From assembly GCA_018524725.1 (NCBI GenBank), contig JAEUWP010000302.1, positions 216,114-280,113 of the forward strand: a stretch of 64,000 bases of DNA, in the 5' to 3' direction. The stretch is from Podaxis mareebaensis. Taxonomy: Eukaryota > Basidiomycota > Agaricomycetes > Agaricales > Agaricaceae. The stretch's first letter is position 1; each line of letters opens with the position of its first letter. Shown here one piece after another: positions 24,414 through 34,686 of the stretch. A model generated the notes under the pieces. The model had not been told where the DNA came from. It saw nothing but the letters and a program-made list of their open reading frames with translations, and did no database searches. A program made the translations under genes and the position numbers.

Positions 24414-26266
24414 TCACCCATGCTTCGATCCAGATTTGGTCCTTGAACTCGCAGTTAATGGTAACGAGATCGTGCCACTTGACCCAGACTGCATACTCCC
24501 AACGCGATTTCGATGTCGATGAGATGAAGGCAAAGGTACCTTGAAGTCTTTGGGCTCGAAATCCCACGTCGCAAATAGTTGAGCGTCGGGAATGAGTGGC
24601 TTGGCGGGTGCCTCTCCATTTTCTCGGTCCCTTTCCTTAGCGGAGGAAGTGAGAGGCGTAGATGGAACGTTGGATCCGTCGTTAGGTGGAATGGCATTTG
24701 AATTCCATGGCGCGGGAATACCGCGTCCGTAGAGAAGGGGTTTGGTTCCTCGGTGAAGCACTGGTGGATGGGCCAGGCGCGTAGTTCGGTTCATAACCAC
24801 AGGCTAGGGGAGCGCAGGAAGTAAATAAAAACCTTGTGAACTTTAGAGAATGACGGATACTCACAGGGAGAACGTGTCTGGCCAATTCTGGTATTCGATT
24901 GGACTGCTGACCAAGAAGAGGTGTCAGCCGTTCTGTTGTGGAGACAGGCCGAGGAATTGTTGGTGGGAAACGGAAATCTTTATCCTTGGAATCCCCCTTG
25001 CCGTTTGAGTCATTGATGGGGACTGGATACGAGGGCCCGATGACTGCCACACGTGGAGGACATGGTGCAACGGTCGAAAAGAGTGTATCTGGAGCATCCC
25101 AACGAGGTGTGTTCTGTGTTTGCGAAAGGAATGCCATTGCGACTTTATGTCGTGAGAGCGTTGTCGGTGGAGGTGTATTTGGAGGTCGATGGGTAAGGAT
25201 GTGGTGGTAGGCTTTGAAGAGGGCGGGCTCTGTTTGAAGAGTTGGGAGAGCGTTTTTACGAGACTGGGACTTGGATGAACTTGGGGGAGGAGCAGGGAGA
25301 TGCCATTCGGGTACCGAAGACAACGAGGATTGAGAATAGGGGACTTGAACAAGATAATCCGAAGCAGCAGAGGATGTCATAGTTTGAGCAACGGTTAATG
25401 CCGGTTTCTCTATCCTGACGTCTGGGGGTGGTGGCATAAGATCCGCCGACTGCGTTTCTGCTGATTGGGAATCATGAGGTGAAGGAGGAATACTGGGAAC
25501 AGGTTCAGTGTTGATAGAAGGGAAGGGAGGAAGGAAGGCAGGTATATGGGATGGGGGTTTCCAGTTTGCGGTTCGTGGTCGTTTGCGCGATGGGGACGAA
25601 GGATTTGATACGGGGGAAAGGGGAAGCGGTGGTGTTGAGGGTCGAGGAGGTGGTGTCTTTCTTTCTAGTGGTGAAGGCGAGCGTACTCGCTGTGAATCGA
25701 TAGCCATTGCGTCGTCTTCGTTCTCGTCCCCAGTGATACCGACTCGGACAGGTACGATGTCTGATGCCATGTCTATATCTTCATCCTCCTCGCCGCTATC
25801 GTACTCGGACACAGGTGGACTCCCGTACGGCTGGAACTCGAGTGGGATGACGTCGTCGCGTTCTTGCCTCAGTCCAACGGACAATTGAGCTGGAAAGATA
25901 CATGAAGAGAGCTCTTTTGGTGGAGGGAACACAGAGCGCACCTTTGAACTCGTTAAGGTCCTCTAGTCGCCTGGCCGAGTGAGAAGCATAGCGGTTGAGT
26001 TCTTTGGCTTCAACTGAGCAGTACTCTTGCAACTCTTCTACCCCAACTCCCATCTCCTCCAAAACAGCAACAGCATCATGGACAGTGAGACCGCTCCTTC
26101 CAGCATGGTGTGCATACTTTGCACAGGTTTCTGAGAGTAGGGCAAGGTACCGGGCGAGGAGATCTGTAAGAACGAGCGTAGCCTGTGTTGAAGAGCGGGA
26201 AAAATTGTGGGCGTGGAGGGTCTTTATTGTGGCCGATTCGAGGAGTTTTGTTGCTGCTGTTTCCAT
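24414..26266 (-). CDS. TAF8-like histone-fold (Bromo_TP) protein, probable TFIID subunit
   Basis: In transcription order the exons are 26266-25942, 25889-24865 and 24803-24414, giving 579 aa. Residues about 1-100 form a Bromo_TP histone fold (METAATKLLESATIKTL, then SGLTVHDAVAVLEEMGVGV). A long acidic and Ser/Pro-rich region follows. Within it, HIPAFLPPFPS matches the conserved TAF8 C-terminal motif that docks other TFIID subunits. ATWDFEPKDFKVPL lies near the end. TAF8 pairs with TAF10 inside TFIID, the general RNA polymerase II factor. TAF3 also has this histone fold, but the FLPPFP motif favours TAF8 and no PHD finger is present. The ATG at 26266 is preferred because no in-frame ATG lies upstream. 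An alternative last splice after DFK would give the tail EYAVWVKWHD and a stop near 24364. The gene is divergent from the HMCES-like gene, with 169 bp between start codons. Confidence 0.72.
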
Positions 26267-26435
26267 TGGTACTGAGGCTGTGGGCGACGGCGAGGATGGA
26301 GTGTTTGTCGTCGCCAGTCGTGATGAGCGCGAGCACTGGCTCAACACGGTCAACAGGGTATACTTTCCCACGGTTTATTTCGGTGATAATATATAATAAA
26401 TAAATAAAGAATTAATGACGCTGCATTGGATCATT

Positions 26436-27685
26436 ATGTGCGGTCGCTTTGCTCTCCGCCTCGGGGCAAGTCTCCCCTCTGTCTTGCTCAACGTCTTTCT
26501 AACTAGGCGCTAGCGCAACCAAATACGACAACTACCAGGATACAACCTCGACGTCAACGAATGGGAGAACGAGGACGAGTTCGTGCCAAGATACAACATC
26601 GCCCCTCGCACCCAAGTCCCTGTTCTCCGCCGCAGAGACAATGGCCCAAATGACCAACCAGACCTAATTCTCCAGACAATGAAATGGGGCCTTGTGCCAC
26701 ACTGGAGCAAACACGAAGACAAGACACTGAGCACTACGAATGCGCGTGCAGAAAACCTTGTTGAAGGTGGTGGTATGTGGGGCAGCCTGCGAGGAACAAA
26801 GCGTTGCGTCATACCGTGCCAAGGGTATCCCTTACCCCACCCCTCCTGCCTTCCATTGCTTAATGGTGACCGCAGATATTATGAATGGCTCTCCAAAGGC
26901 AAGCAAAAGGTGCCATACTATACTAAGCGCAAGGATGGCGGCATCATGCTACTCGCGGGTCTCTATGACTCGGCTGTCATCGAAGGTAATGGTCAAAGTG
27001 TCACGTCTAAATATTGCTATATTGAACGCAAGGCTCAGGCCGTACCCTCTGGACATTCACTGTTGTCACTACCGACGCCAACAAGGACTTTTCTTGGCTA
27101 CACGACCGTCAACCCGTAATACTATCCTCTGACAAGGCCGTCTCTGAGTGGCTTGATACATCCTCAAAATCTTGGAACAAACAACTTACGAGCCTTGTTG
27201 AACCTTACCACGATTCAAATGTCCCTCTGCAGTGCTATCAAGTCCCGCAAGAAGTGGGCAAAGTTGGCACCGAGTCGCCTGCCTTTATTGAGCCAATCGC
27301 TATGCGCAAAGACGGTATACAAGCCATGTTCTCAAAACAGAAACAGAGCCAGACAAAACCCAAAGCTGAGGATGACAAGTCTATTGTTTCCAAGAAGCGT
27401 GCTCGCAGTCCATCCCCAGTAAAACCGGTCAAAGACGAAGGCGAAGCGCCGGCGAAGAAAACTAAGCGTGAAGACGTGAAGCAAGAAGATACGAAGCGGG
27501 ACGATGTGGAGCCAGGTCCGTCCCAAGACAGGAGACCTTCACCCTCCAAGTCGTCGCCAAGGAAAAAGGTCTGTATGTTTACTCAAACGTTGCTGCGCGT
27601 TCTGAATGACCCTTAGTTGTCCTCACAATCTCAAAAGCCGACTGATATCAAACCAATTACTTCTTTCTTCACCAAAAAATCGTAG
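26436..27685 (+). CDS. SRAP/HMCES-type abasic-site DNA-protein crosslink protein
   Basis: Exons are 26436-26465, 26514-26824, 26876-26985, 27039-27568 and 27617-27685, giving 349 aa. It starts MCGRFALRLG, so Cys2 becomes the N-terminal catalytic cysteine after Met removal. Family motifs are FVPRYNIAPRTQVPVL, MKWGLVPHW, NARAENL, VIPCQGYYEWLSKG (catalytic Glu), FTVVTTDANK and an LHDRQPVIL segment. SRAP proteins crosslink to abasic sites in single-stranded DNA and protect them at replication forks. The lysine-rich disordered tail ends KPITSFFTKKS, a PIP-box-like sequence that could bind PCNA. It lacks the leading Gln of the canonical box. Intron 1 (26466-26513) has a GC donor (GCAAGT). Intron 3 is 53 nt and removes a stretch that would otherwise shift the frame before GRTLWTF. 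Confidence 0.9.
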
Positions 27686-27787
27686 TATAAAGCAGATGTA
27701 TTTCGCACACACGATAATCCAGAAAGTGAGATTAAGGATACAGATGAACTATCATACATCGCAAGCAGATCGTAACGTCGTAACGAT

Positions 27788-29710
27788 CTAGGAAGTAAAC
27801 AGCCTCTTAGTGTAAGAATTCAATCCGTGAACGCCACCCTCAAGTTGAGCACTCGCAGTCCTAGCCTCGAACCTGACCTTGCCAGCTTTCACACCCTGCT
27901 GCAACTCTGAGACGCTCTTCACACCGATATCCTGGAACGAGTGTTGCACACCGACGTAGAGGTATGGCAGGAATTGCCTGACACTACCCTTGTCCTGCAC
28001 GTCTCCAGAAACGCCCTGTGCGACTTTAATCGCACTGCTCTCGGAAAAGTAGCGAGATGTGGCGGCATTCTCAATAGTCGTATTCTTCTTGGGCACGGGG
28101 TATCTGCTCGAAGAACTCTGGCTAGGGCCAGAAGCCTTGCCACTCTTGGCTGCAGAGCCTTGCTCCATGGCCTCCAGACTTCCCATTCCGCGGTATGCCT
28201 TGACGCGCTTGCCCTCGTGATAGAAGTACTCTCCCGGTGCCTCTTCAGTACCAGCGAGCAAACCGCCCATCATCACAGCGCCCGCACCAAGCGCGAGCGC
28301 CTTGACGATATGTCCAACGTTTCCAACACCACCATCCGCGATAACAGGGACACCAAACTTGCTCGCAAACTCGGCGACAGCGTAGACAGCTGTAGCCTGC
28401 GGGCGACCAACGGCCATGACCTCCTGAGTAATACAAATGGAGCCCGAACCCATACCGACGCGCAAGCCATCAGCACCCGCGGCAATCAATGTCGCAGCCT
28501 GCTCTCGCGTGACAACGTTGCCAGCGATGACTTCGATGTGAGGGAATGTTTTCTTGATCCACTGGATCATTTCAACTTGGTATATCGAGTTGCCTTGGGA
28601 GGAATCGAGGACAACAATGTCCAAACCGGCTTCCACGAGGAGCGTGAGGCGATCACGGTCGGAGGGTCGGGTCCCAATAGCAGCGGCAGCGTAAAGCTGC
28701 TTGCTCTCAGGATTTTTGGACGCAAGGGGGTAGGATTGGTTTTTGAGCAAGTCTGAGCGAGCGAGGAGCGAGACGAGACGGCCTTGAGAGTCTACAATGG
28801 GGAGCTTGCCTTTCTTCGAGTCGCGGAGGATATCGTTGGCTTCGGTAAGCGTGATGCCTTGAGGGGCAGTGACAAGGGAGGTTGTCATGACCTCACTGAG
28901 AGGTGTCGACGGATCACGGAACTGGACATCTCGTGAGGTGACAATGCCGACAAGCTTGCCACCGAGTTTTCCCGTATCTGTAAAAGATAGCACGATTAGC
29001 GTTTTATTCAAACTCGTGGTACAGGGTATGAAAAAGAGTCAGCTGGGTATATGATAAAATCTTCCGCATGCCACGCGCTGAACACGCGTTACTCGGAAGA
29101 ACGAAGGTTGTATAAAGATAAGTATTCATCACATGTACAGAAATACGGAGGGACAAGTGGCAACAATCGATAGGAGACAATTTACTCACCTGTGATGGGG
29201 ATGCCACAGAATCCCAGCCTCGCCTTGATGTCCAATACATCTTCGACGGCGTGACTAGGTGAGAGAACCACAGGATCCGTAATGAATCCATTCTCATGAC
29301 GTTTGACGGCTCGGACCATAGCCGCTTGTGACTCGGCAGATTGATTGTGATGGATGACACCAATGCCGCCCAACAGCTGGTTTCCCGAGCCGACAAGACA
29401 GATTACTGAGGGTACGAGAACGGACGCAGAAATATAGCCTTACCGCCATGGCAATGGCCATTTCGGTCTCAGTAACGGTATCCATAGGACTGCTCATGAA
29501 TGGCGTCTTGAGAACGACGTTTCTTGTAATGCGACTCTCGATCAGGACGTCCGAGGCAGGAAAGTCGATTTTCCCTGGGAGGAGGAGAAAGTCGTTGTAG
29601 GTGAGGCCCCCATGGATGCGGGACTCCATGAGATCTCCGACAGAAAGGCCATCCGAGCGTTCATAGGTCTTGAGGTGGTCGAGGGCAGTGGCAGGGTTGA
29701 GGTAGGACAT
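27788..29710 (-). CDS. Inosine-5'-monophosphate dehydrogenase
   Basis: In transcription order the exons are 29710-29444, 29376-29190 and 28977-27788, giving 547 aa. The enzyme oxidises IMP to XMP with NAD+, the rate-limiting step of guanine nucleotide synthesis. The start is [20 protein letters not shown]. The barrel opens with [17 protein letters not shown] and [10 protein letters not shown]. Two CBS repeats span residues about 120-240 ([44 protein letters not shown]). The catalytic loop [18 protein letters not shown] places the active Cys at about residue 333. The flap region follows ([17 protein letters not shown]). The C-terminal YTKRLFTS is usual for fungal enzymes. The intron at 28978-29189 is 212 nt, longer than most here. 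Mycophenolate resistance cannot be judged from this sequence alone. Confidence 0.96.
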
Positions 29711-30730
29711 GGTGGGCAAGGATTGCCAGCTATCTTTTCAAAATTTTGGGCAGATAAATATGTCCTTTGTTTACACGCACCAAATAGACCGGATCATACG
29801 GATACATCAGCTGCGGCCAGTCACGGTTAATGACCAGTGTTTAATAACCTTCCCACTTTGTAATCAACGGGGTTTGATGACTAGAGTTGGATGTTGAACA
29901 TTGATTTAATATCTCTCGAGTCATCAAAACCCGTTGATTACACGCGGTCAATAACCACGACTAGTCACCAGTGACACTGGTGATGAGGAAAGCCCTGTGC
30001 CCAAGTCCTCAACTTGATAGCACAGCATCCTCGTGTTTATGCTCTGCTATGCATGAGCAGTACAATTTTTGGAACACCTTATACCTTCATGGTATGTTCA
30101 CTAGAATCATTTCATCTTATGACTTGTAGTTAGAGTTCCATTACTCCTTCAGTCATTAGCTTTATAATACAAATATGTTGTAGAAATGTTTCTTGCTTCT
30201 AATGACTCCTTCACCTTGAGGTAGAGTTGTGTTATTTCTCTGGTTGACCATATGCTTCATGTACAACATTGTATGCATGTACTTTATGCCCTAGGACCTG
30301 GTATTCTTTCTATTACCCTTTGCCCAGTATGCACAGTATATAAACTACATGTTATTAGCATACTTACTTCACTGGAATTCAATTCCTTGTCTACTCAATT
30401 CATAGTGGCTCAGAATATTCTTGACTCTTTCATTGACACTCTCAATCCTCCTTATCTGCTTAAATGTCAACTACAGGCTCCAACTCCTTATTACCATATT
30501 CCTCTATTTTGTGAGTAACTGGTTTACTCTCCACTGCCTAGTGTTGTTGTAGCAGCAACCCATTCTCATCAACTGGTGTGGCCATGCCTTTTGGCAAGTT
30601 GGCTAAAGTTATTCAGTAACTATAACTAAGGAACAAGGTTATCACAACTGTAACTGGGTTATGCAACCAGTTATTAACTTGCACAATGCTGCACAGATAC
30701 ACACGTCCTTCGAAATTTGCATAAGAGAGA
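29711..30730. other. AT-rich intergenic block, IMPDH promoter and possible TE remains
   Basis: About 1 kb with markedly lower GC than the genes to the left. It contains the IMPDH promoter and the inverted-repeat element listed separately. From about 30,000 to 30,660 the DNA is T/C-rich and gene-free, similar in character to the right edge of the window after 62.8 kb. No protein homology is evident. Confidence 0.5.
29815..29990. repeat. Inverted-repeat (MITE-like) element
   Basis: Two arms face each other. The arm TGTAATCAACGGGGTTTGAT (near 29859-29878) pairs with the reverse complement of ATCAAAACCCGTTGATTACA (near 29923-29942), with one mismatch. The outer parts (AGTCACGGTTAATGACC and a matching GGTCAATAACCACGACT) also pair imperfectly. 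The arms span about 50 bp each around a loop of about 45 bp. There is no coding capacity. Exact ends and any target-site duplication are not clear. Confidence 0.5.
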
Positions 30731-30736
30731 AGAAAC

Positions 30737-30898
30737 CGGCAGAAAGCCAAGGTGACAGGAACGATATCATAACAAACAGGCAGAAAGCCGAGGCGACAGG
30801 AACGTATCATAACAAACAGGCAGGAAGCCGAGGCGACAGGAACAATATCATAACAAACAGGCAGAAAGCTGAGGCGACAGGAACATATCATAACAAAC
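30737..30898. repeat. Minisatellite, four copies of about 40-41 bp
   Basis: Four head-to-tail copies begin GGCAGAAAGCC and end ATATCATAACAAACA, with 1-3 substitutions and 1-nt length changes between them. The array lies just beyond the 3' end of chimera A. It has no clear protein-coding role. Confidence 0.85.
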
Positions 30899-31023
30899 TC
30901 GGGATCAGAGTGAAGAATACACACTAGGAAAAATATCGCAAGTCAAATAGTTGGGCAATCCCGTGCAAGAAATTCACTGCCAATGATCTAGTAGGGATAG
31001 AAGTTACCATCGGTCGCGCCATG

Positions 31024-32533
31024 CTATCCCAAGTGGCCTTGGAGTTCCCCTTGCTGATATTGCACGCCCTGCCGCGGTCCACCGACACCGCCGCCAACTC
31101 CAGGACCGCCAACATCACCACCGAAATGGTTCGCCTCATAGTATCCCTGTCCTTGAGGCCCACCTTGACCTTCCTGCGCGGCACCTGGGCCTTGAGGCTG
31201 GATTTGGTCAGGCACGCTTTGCATGGGTCCAAGACTACCACCTACACCAGCCTCACTATCATTTCGGTACCCGTATGGAGGCTCAGGAGCACTCATGTTG
31301 TGAGCTCCTGCACCAGCGCCATTACCAGCACCACCAGAGTGTCCACCGAGGTTCATGAATCCCTGGCCGGCGCCCCCATAGAGTTGCTTGCTGTAATCGT
31401 TCGCGCCCACAGAGCCACCTCCCTGACCGAGATCAAGGGCATGCAGGCGTTGATGTTGAGGGTGCTGGGGGTGCTGCTGGTAGTCGTCATATCCACCTTG
31501 TTGATATAATACCTGGTCGTAAGGGTTGTTCTGAGACTGGGCCCCGACGTCAACATTGGCGCCAGTTTGGTTGAGAGCAGGGTTAGGTCCCGACAAGCCA
31601 GGTTGGAACACTGCAGGATACTTGGCGTATGATTGAGGAATGTCACCAGGGTTGTACGGGGTGTCATAGTACTGCCAGGTCTGCGGGTGGGGATTGGAGG
31701 AGTAGGGAACGGGTGGAGGAGGGAACTGCTGCGGATTCCTGTTCCTAAATCCCGTCTGTTTAGCATAGGTATCGTAGAAGTCCTGCCGTTATATGTTATC
31801 TGGGACTTATTTGAGGAGTAACAAAACTTACTCTCTGATTCTCATAGCCGTGACCAACTGAACCAAAACCACCAAGGTGAGGATCATACTGGCGTTGGTT
31901 CTGAGTTGTACCATGGCCAAAGCCACCATAAGGGGAGTCTTGGGCGGGGTGGTAGTCAGTCATCAAGTGCGGGAATTTTTCAGGAGGGACTTTTCTCTGT
32001 GGACCTTGGGTCATGGCCATTCCAAGCAGTGAATGGTCTTGGGCAAGGTGGTAACCGATCATTGAGTGCAGGAATTTTTCAGGAGGCAGATCGTCCTAGC
32101 CGGGCATAGATTTTGGTGGGCTTTCTCAGCATTGAGCATGTATGAGGATTACCTGTTCTATCCAATGTTTGCCGTTCTGCGACACACAATTGCGCCACTT
32201 AGCCCTTGGGATTCGTCGGTGACGCATCATAAGCAATGGGAGCATCGCGAGGAGAAGATTGCCTAGAGAGGACGGGAATCAGCATATATGGTGAGAGAGT
32301 TGAAGGGGGGAAGCGCGCACGAAAGCTATCGGGGTCCGAAGGTCTATATGGGACACCGCCATTACTGACGCACTCATTCACAAGGGCATGACACGCATCG
32401 TATTCCTATAAGCCAAGTAAACAACAGGGACAAGGGAGAGTAGAATAAAACATACCTCCTTACTGTAGTCGCGATTCAGCGACATCATCCACGTCAGGAC
32501 GGGACACTCGTAGGCTGCGCCCGTCCCATACAT
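31024..32533 (-). CDS. Chimeric gene A: PPTase-like N-terminal half fused to Def1 C-terminal tail
   Basis: In transcription order the exons are 32533-32456, 32405-32321, 32262-32153, 32095-31832 and 31782-31024, giving 431 aa in frame. Residues 1-124 (MYGTGAAYECPVLTWMMSLN, then EYDACHALVNECV, RRIPRAKWRNC, NGKHWIEQ and IGYHLAQDHSLLGMAM) match the PPTase-like gene at 50504-51592 exon by exon. A second, diverged copy of the PPEKF-H-M-YH-AQD block follows (residues 128-144). From DSPYGGFG (about residue 144) to the end the protein matches DEF1: HLGGFGSVGHGYENQR, then FYDTYAKQTG and Gly/Gln-rich repeats. The DEF1 CUE domain and KLSWAQIA motif are absent. A stop after GHLG truncates it about 16 residues before the position reached in chimera B. 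Function is unknown. Both parents lie within 20 kb. Confidence 0.75.
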
Positions 32534-32539
32534 AGTTCA

Positions 32540-32984
32540 AGGATATAGTGATGTGGTGCGTGAGGGATATGGGTGATACAGTGAACGAGGGATATGGGTG
32601 GTACAGTGAGTGAGTGATATGGTGGTATAGCGACCTTTATAGGTGGAATGATGAATGAGGAATATGAGCGTGAGGCACAGCCTCATACTGCTTTTATACA
32701 TACACACAGGCCGTGCAATATCTTCGGTTGCCCTCCATAGACCTCCAACTTCTCTGAGTTCTTCACACTCATACAGACGTCTCTCCGGAAGTGTCGGCGC
32801 CGCACTAGTTCACAATTGGGTCTCATTTTCAGTACTATCTTTACGAGTAGAGCAAGGTACCAGGATGGCGATTGCGCTGTAAAGTACCTAGGCCGAAGTC
32901 AAGAAATATCTCGTTTATGACGATTTAGGTCGGAATTCCGCTTGCTTGGGTGCCAGCCGTGCAGGAAGGATCGAGAGTGAAACT
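32540..32984. other. Upstream region of chimera A with short tandem repeat
   Basis: A degenerate repeat of about 30 bp around the core GAGGGATATGGGTG occurs about three times at 32555-32635. The rest separates chimera A from the first RFT1 remnant. No intact gene is seen. Confidence 0.5.
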
Positions 32985-33485
32985 ATTTTCTGAGAGGCGG
33001 AGGTCGTCTATGCGCCTGCAGCGGTTGTGGGGTCGTCGGCTGAGCCCTTTCATGACTTGTGCATCGTTTTACACTGAAAAGGATTGAGGAAATGCTGATA
33101 GCCCAGGAAGGTCCGTGTAGAATTGAAGAGCATGCAAGTGCAAGCAGAGCCGGAGTGGAATTACGGCTAGGGGCATTGTGATACTGTTGGTGCTTTGTAT
33201 AATGCAAGGCAGGGAGACGAACACGGCAGGTGGGCTTTACTTGCATTTGCAGTCCGTGGGCAGCTAGCGTACACCTTGACAGGTCCAGTCCTTTATCTAA
33301 CGTATTTTGGGGTGAAGACCTCAGGCCGACAGGTGAGAACATGGTTTGAGTTTTCTCTGAGGAAAGGCTGATGGTTTGTTTACCTTGGACGGTGAGAACA
33401 GTCAGCGTTCGTGGACACACGGTTGTTCAAGTTGTTACTGCCATGACTTGGCCATCGATTGTCAAGCACCCGCTTACAGAGTACG
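32985..33485 (+). pseudogene. RFT1 remnant, first copy (unit A)
   Basis: Degenerate similarity to the middle of the RFT1 gene at 48.5-50.4 kb, in the opposite orientation. Recognisable stretches include GAGGAAATGCTGATAGCCCAG near 33087 and TTCAAGTTGTTACTGCCATGA near 33426. These match RFT1 DNA around 49.82 and 49.5 kb. There is no open frame of useful length. Confidence 0.6.
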
Positions 33486-33499
33486 ATTGCGTGTGTCAA

Positions 33500-33920
33500 T
33501 GGTACGCGACGGACGAGTAGACTGAGTGTAGCTTGGGAATTGTTGACGGTGTCATTTCATAGTCTGTGTGTCAATTCAGGTTGATTCTAGTCGAGGAAAT
33601 GCTGATGGGTTAAGAAGATCCATCATGGGTGGAGTTGAAGACGAACATACGAGCGCGAGATGAGGGAGTGCAATTGGGCAGCTTGCGTACAGCGTAACAT
33701 GTCTTGTGATTTATTTGGCATATTTTGGTGTCAAGATTTCACGAAGCTTGGCGGCGAGAATCTTGTTCAATTTTTTTTTGGCGGAACGCTGACGCATTGT
33801 CTGTTTGTGGCAGGAAGCAGGCAGTGTTCGTGGACCCACAGTTCAAGTCCAAGTTCCCGATGACCGTGACCTTGCAACTGGTTGTCAAGCACGTGCTTGG
33901 GGATTGTTGCTGCGCCGAAC
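33500..33920 (+). pseudogene. RFT1 remnant, second copy (unit A)
   Basis: The same RFT1 segment appears again: TCGAGGAAATGCTGATGGGT near 33590, GTGCAATTGGGCAGCTTGCG near 33668, and CACAGTTCAAGTCCAAGTTC near 33837. It carries indels that destroy the frame. The first and second remnants are therefore tandem copies of one RFT1 region inside unit A. Confidence 0.65.
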
Positions 33921-34039
33921 TCTAAATTTCTGCTACAAGGCTACAAGCACACTAGCTGGACGGTGGGCATAAACCAAGATTAGCTAGTAACTATGTCCTC
34001 GGCAGGGTATTATCTCCAGATAAGGTTACATGCTTGCGG

Positions 34040-34335
34040 ACGGAGGGGCCCTCAAGTTGAGGATTTCAGTACAACGCAGGATGGTATGTACCGAGTACAA
34101 TATGGACTCTGAACTTGGCCGGGTTTTGAAGATGTTCGAGGAGGCAAATAAACCATTTAGAGGATTGAGTAGAAGGAAAGTATTCTTTGGGTTGGTCGGT
34201 GGATGATCATTTGGTCATTATGAACAGGTCCTTGCATATTTTAAATCCTAAAATTGAAAAGTTGGCCGAGGAGCATCGATTGATGAACGGCTTCATTGTC
34301 GGCAAGCAGGTATGTCAAAGAGCCTTTGTTTCAAT
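34040..34335 (+). pseudogene. FIG4 5' remnant (unit A)
   Basis: Matches early FIG4 exons (native copy near 47.83-48.25 kb, minus strand). Shared segments are GAGGCAAATAAACCATTTAG, TATTCTTTGGGTTGGTCGGT and TTGATGAACGGCTTC, ending near TATGTCAAAGAGCC. There are frameshifts and only a small part of the gene. The orientation is opposite to the parent. Confidence 0.7.
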
Positions 34336-34686
34336 AGTCTGTACTGCTGCCTGAACAACACTAAGGGACTCAAATTAGGTTGTATTTGCATCAGCTCCGA
34401 CGCGGCATCCTCAGGAGGACTCAAGCTTATATTTCTTACTATACATCGAATTGGAACACGGAAAAAGTTGGAACACATAGGGGAGGTCTGAAACCGAAAC
34501 GAGAATGGGAAGGGGAAGAGTGCGAAGCACGGTGGAGCATGATAAACCAGATAATGCGGGTACAAATGTGCAAGAGCAAAGCGACATGAGGACACACCCA
34601 GAAGACTCAGCCGACGACAAATTAAAGATCAGAGTCGAAAGCATGCGGTAGAAAAAAAGGTTGGACGATCCCCTGCAAGGCATTGA

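Noticed and set aside
24364..24567. Alternative TAF8-like C terminus ending in a hydrophobic segment
   Set aside because: Possible with a different intron, but the direct frame to 24414 needs no extra splice and ends in low complexity typical of such tails. Noted only as an alternative.
27941..28756. 271-aa plus-strand open frame
   Set aside because: It lies entirely opposite the IMP dehydrogenase coding exon and has no family features; a shadow of the real gene.
31021..31509. Plus-strand open frames over the chimera and DEF1 tails (also 34720-35220 and 39419-39910)
   Set aside because: They mirror the Gly/Gln-rich repeats of the minus-strand exons and occur in all three copies only because the DNA is duplicated.
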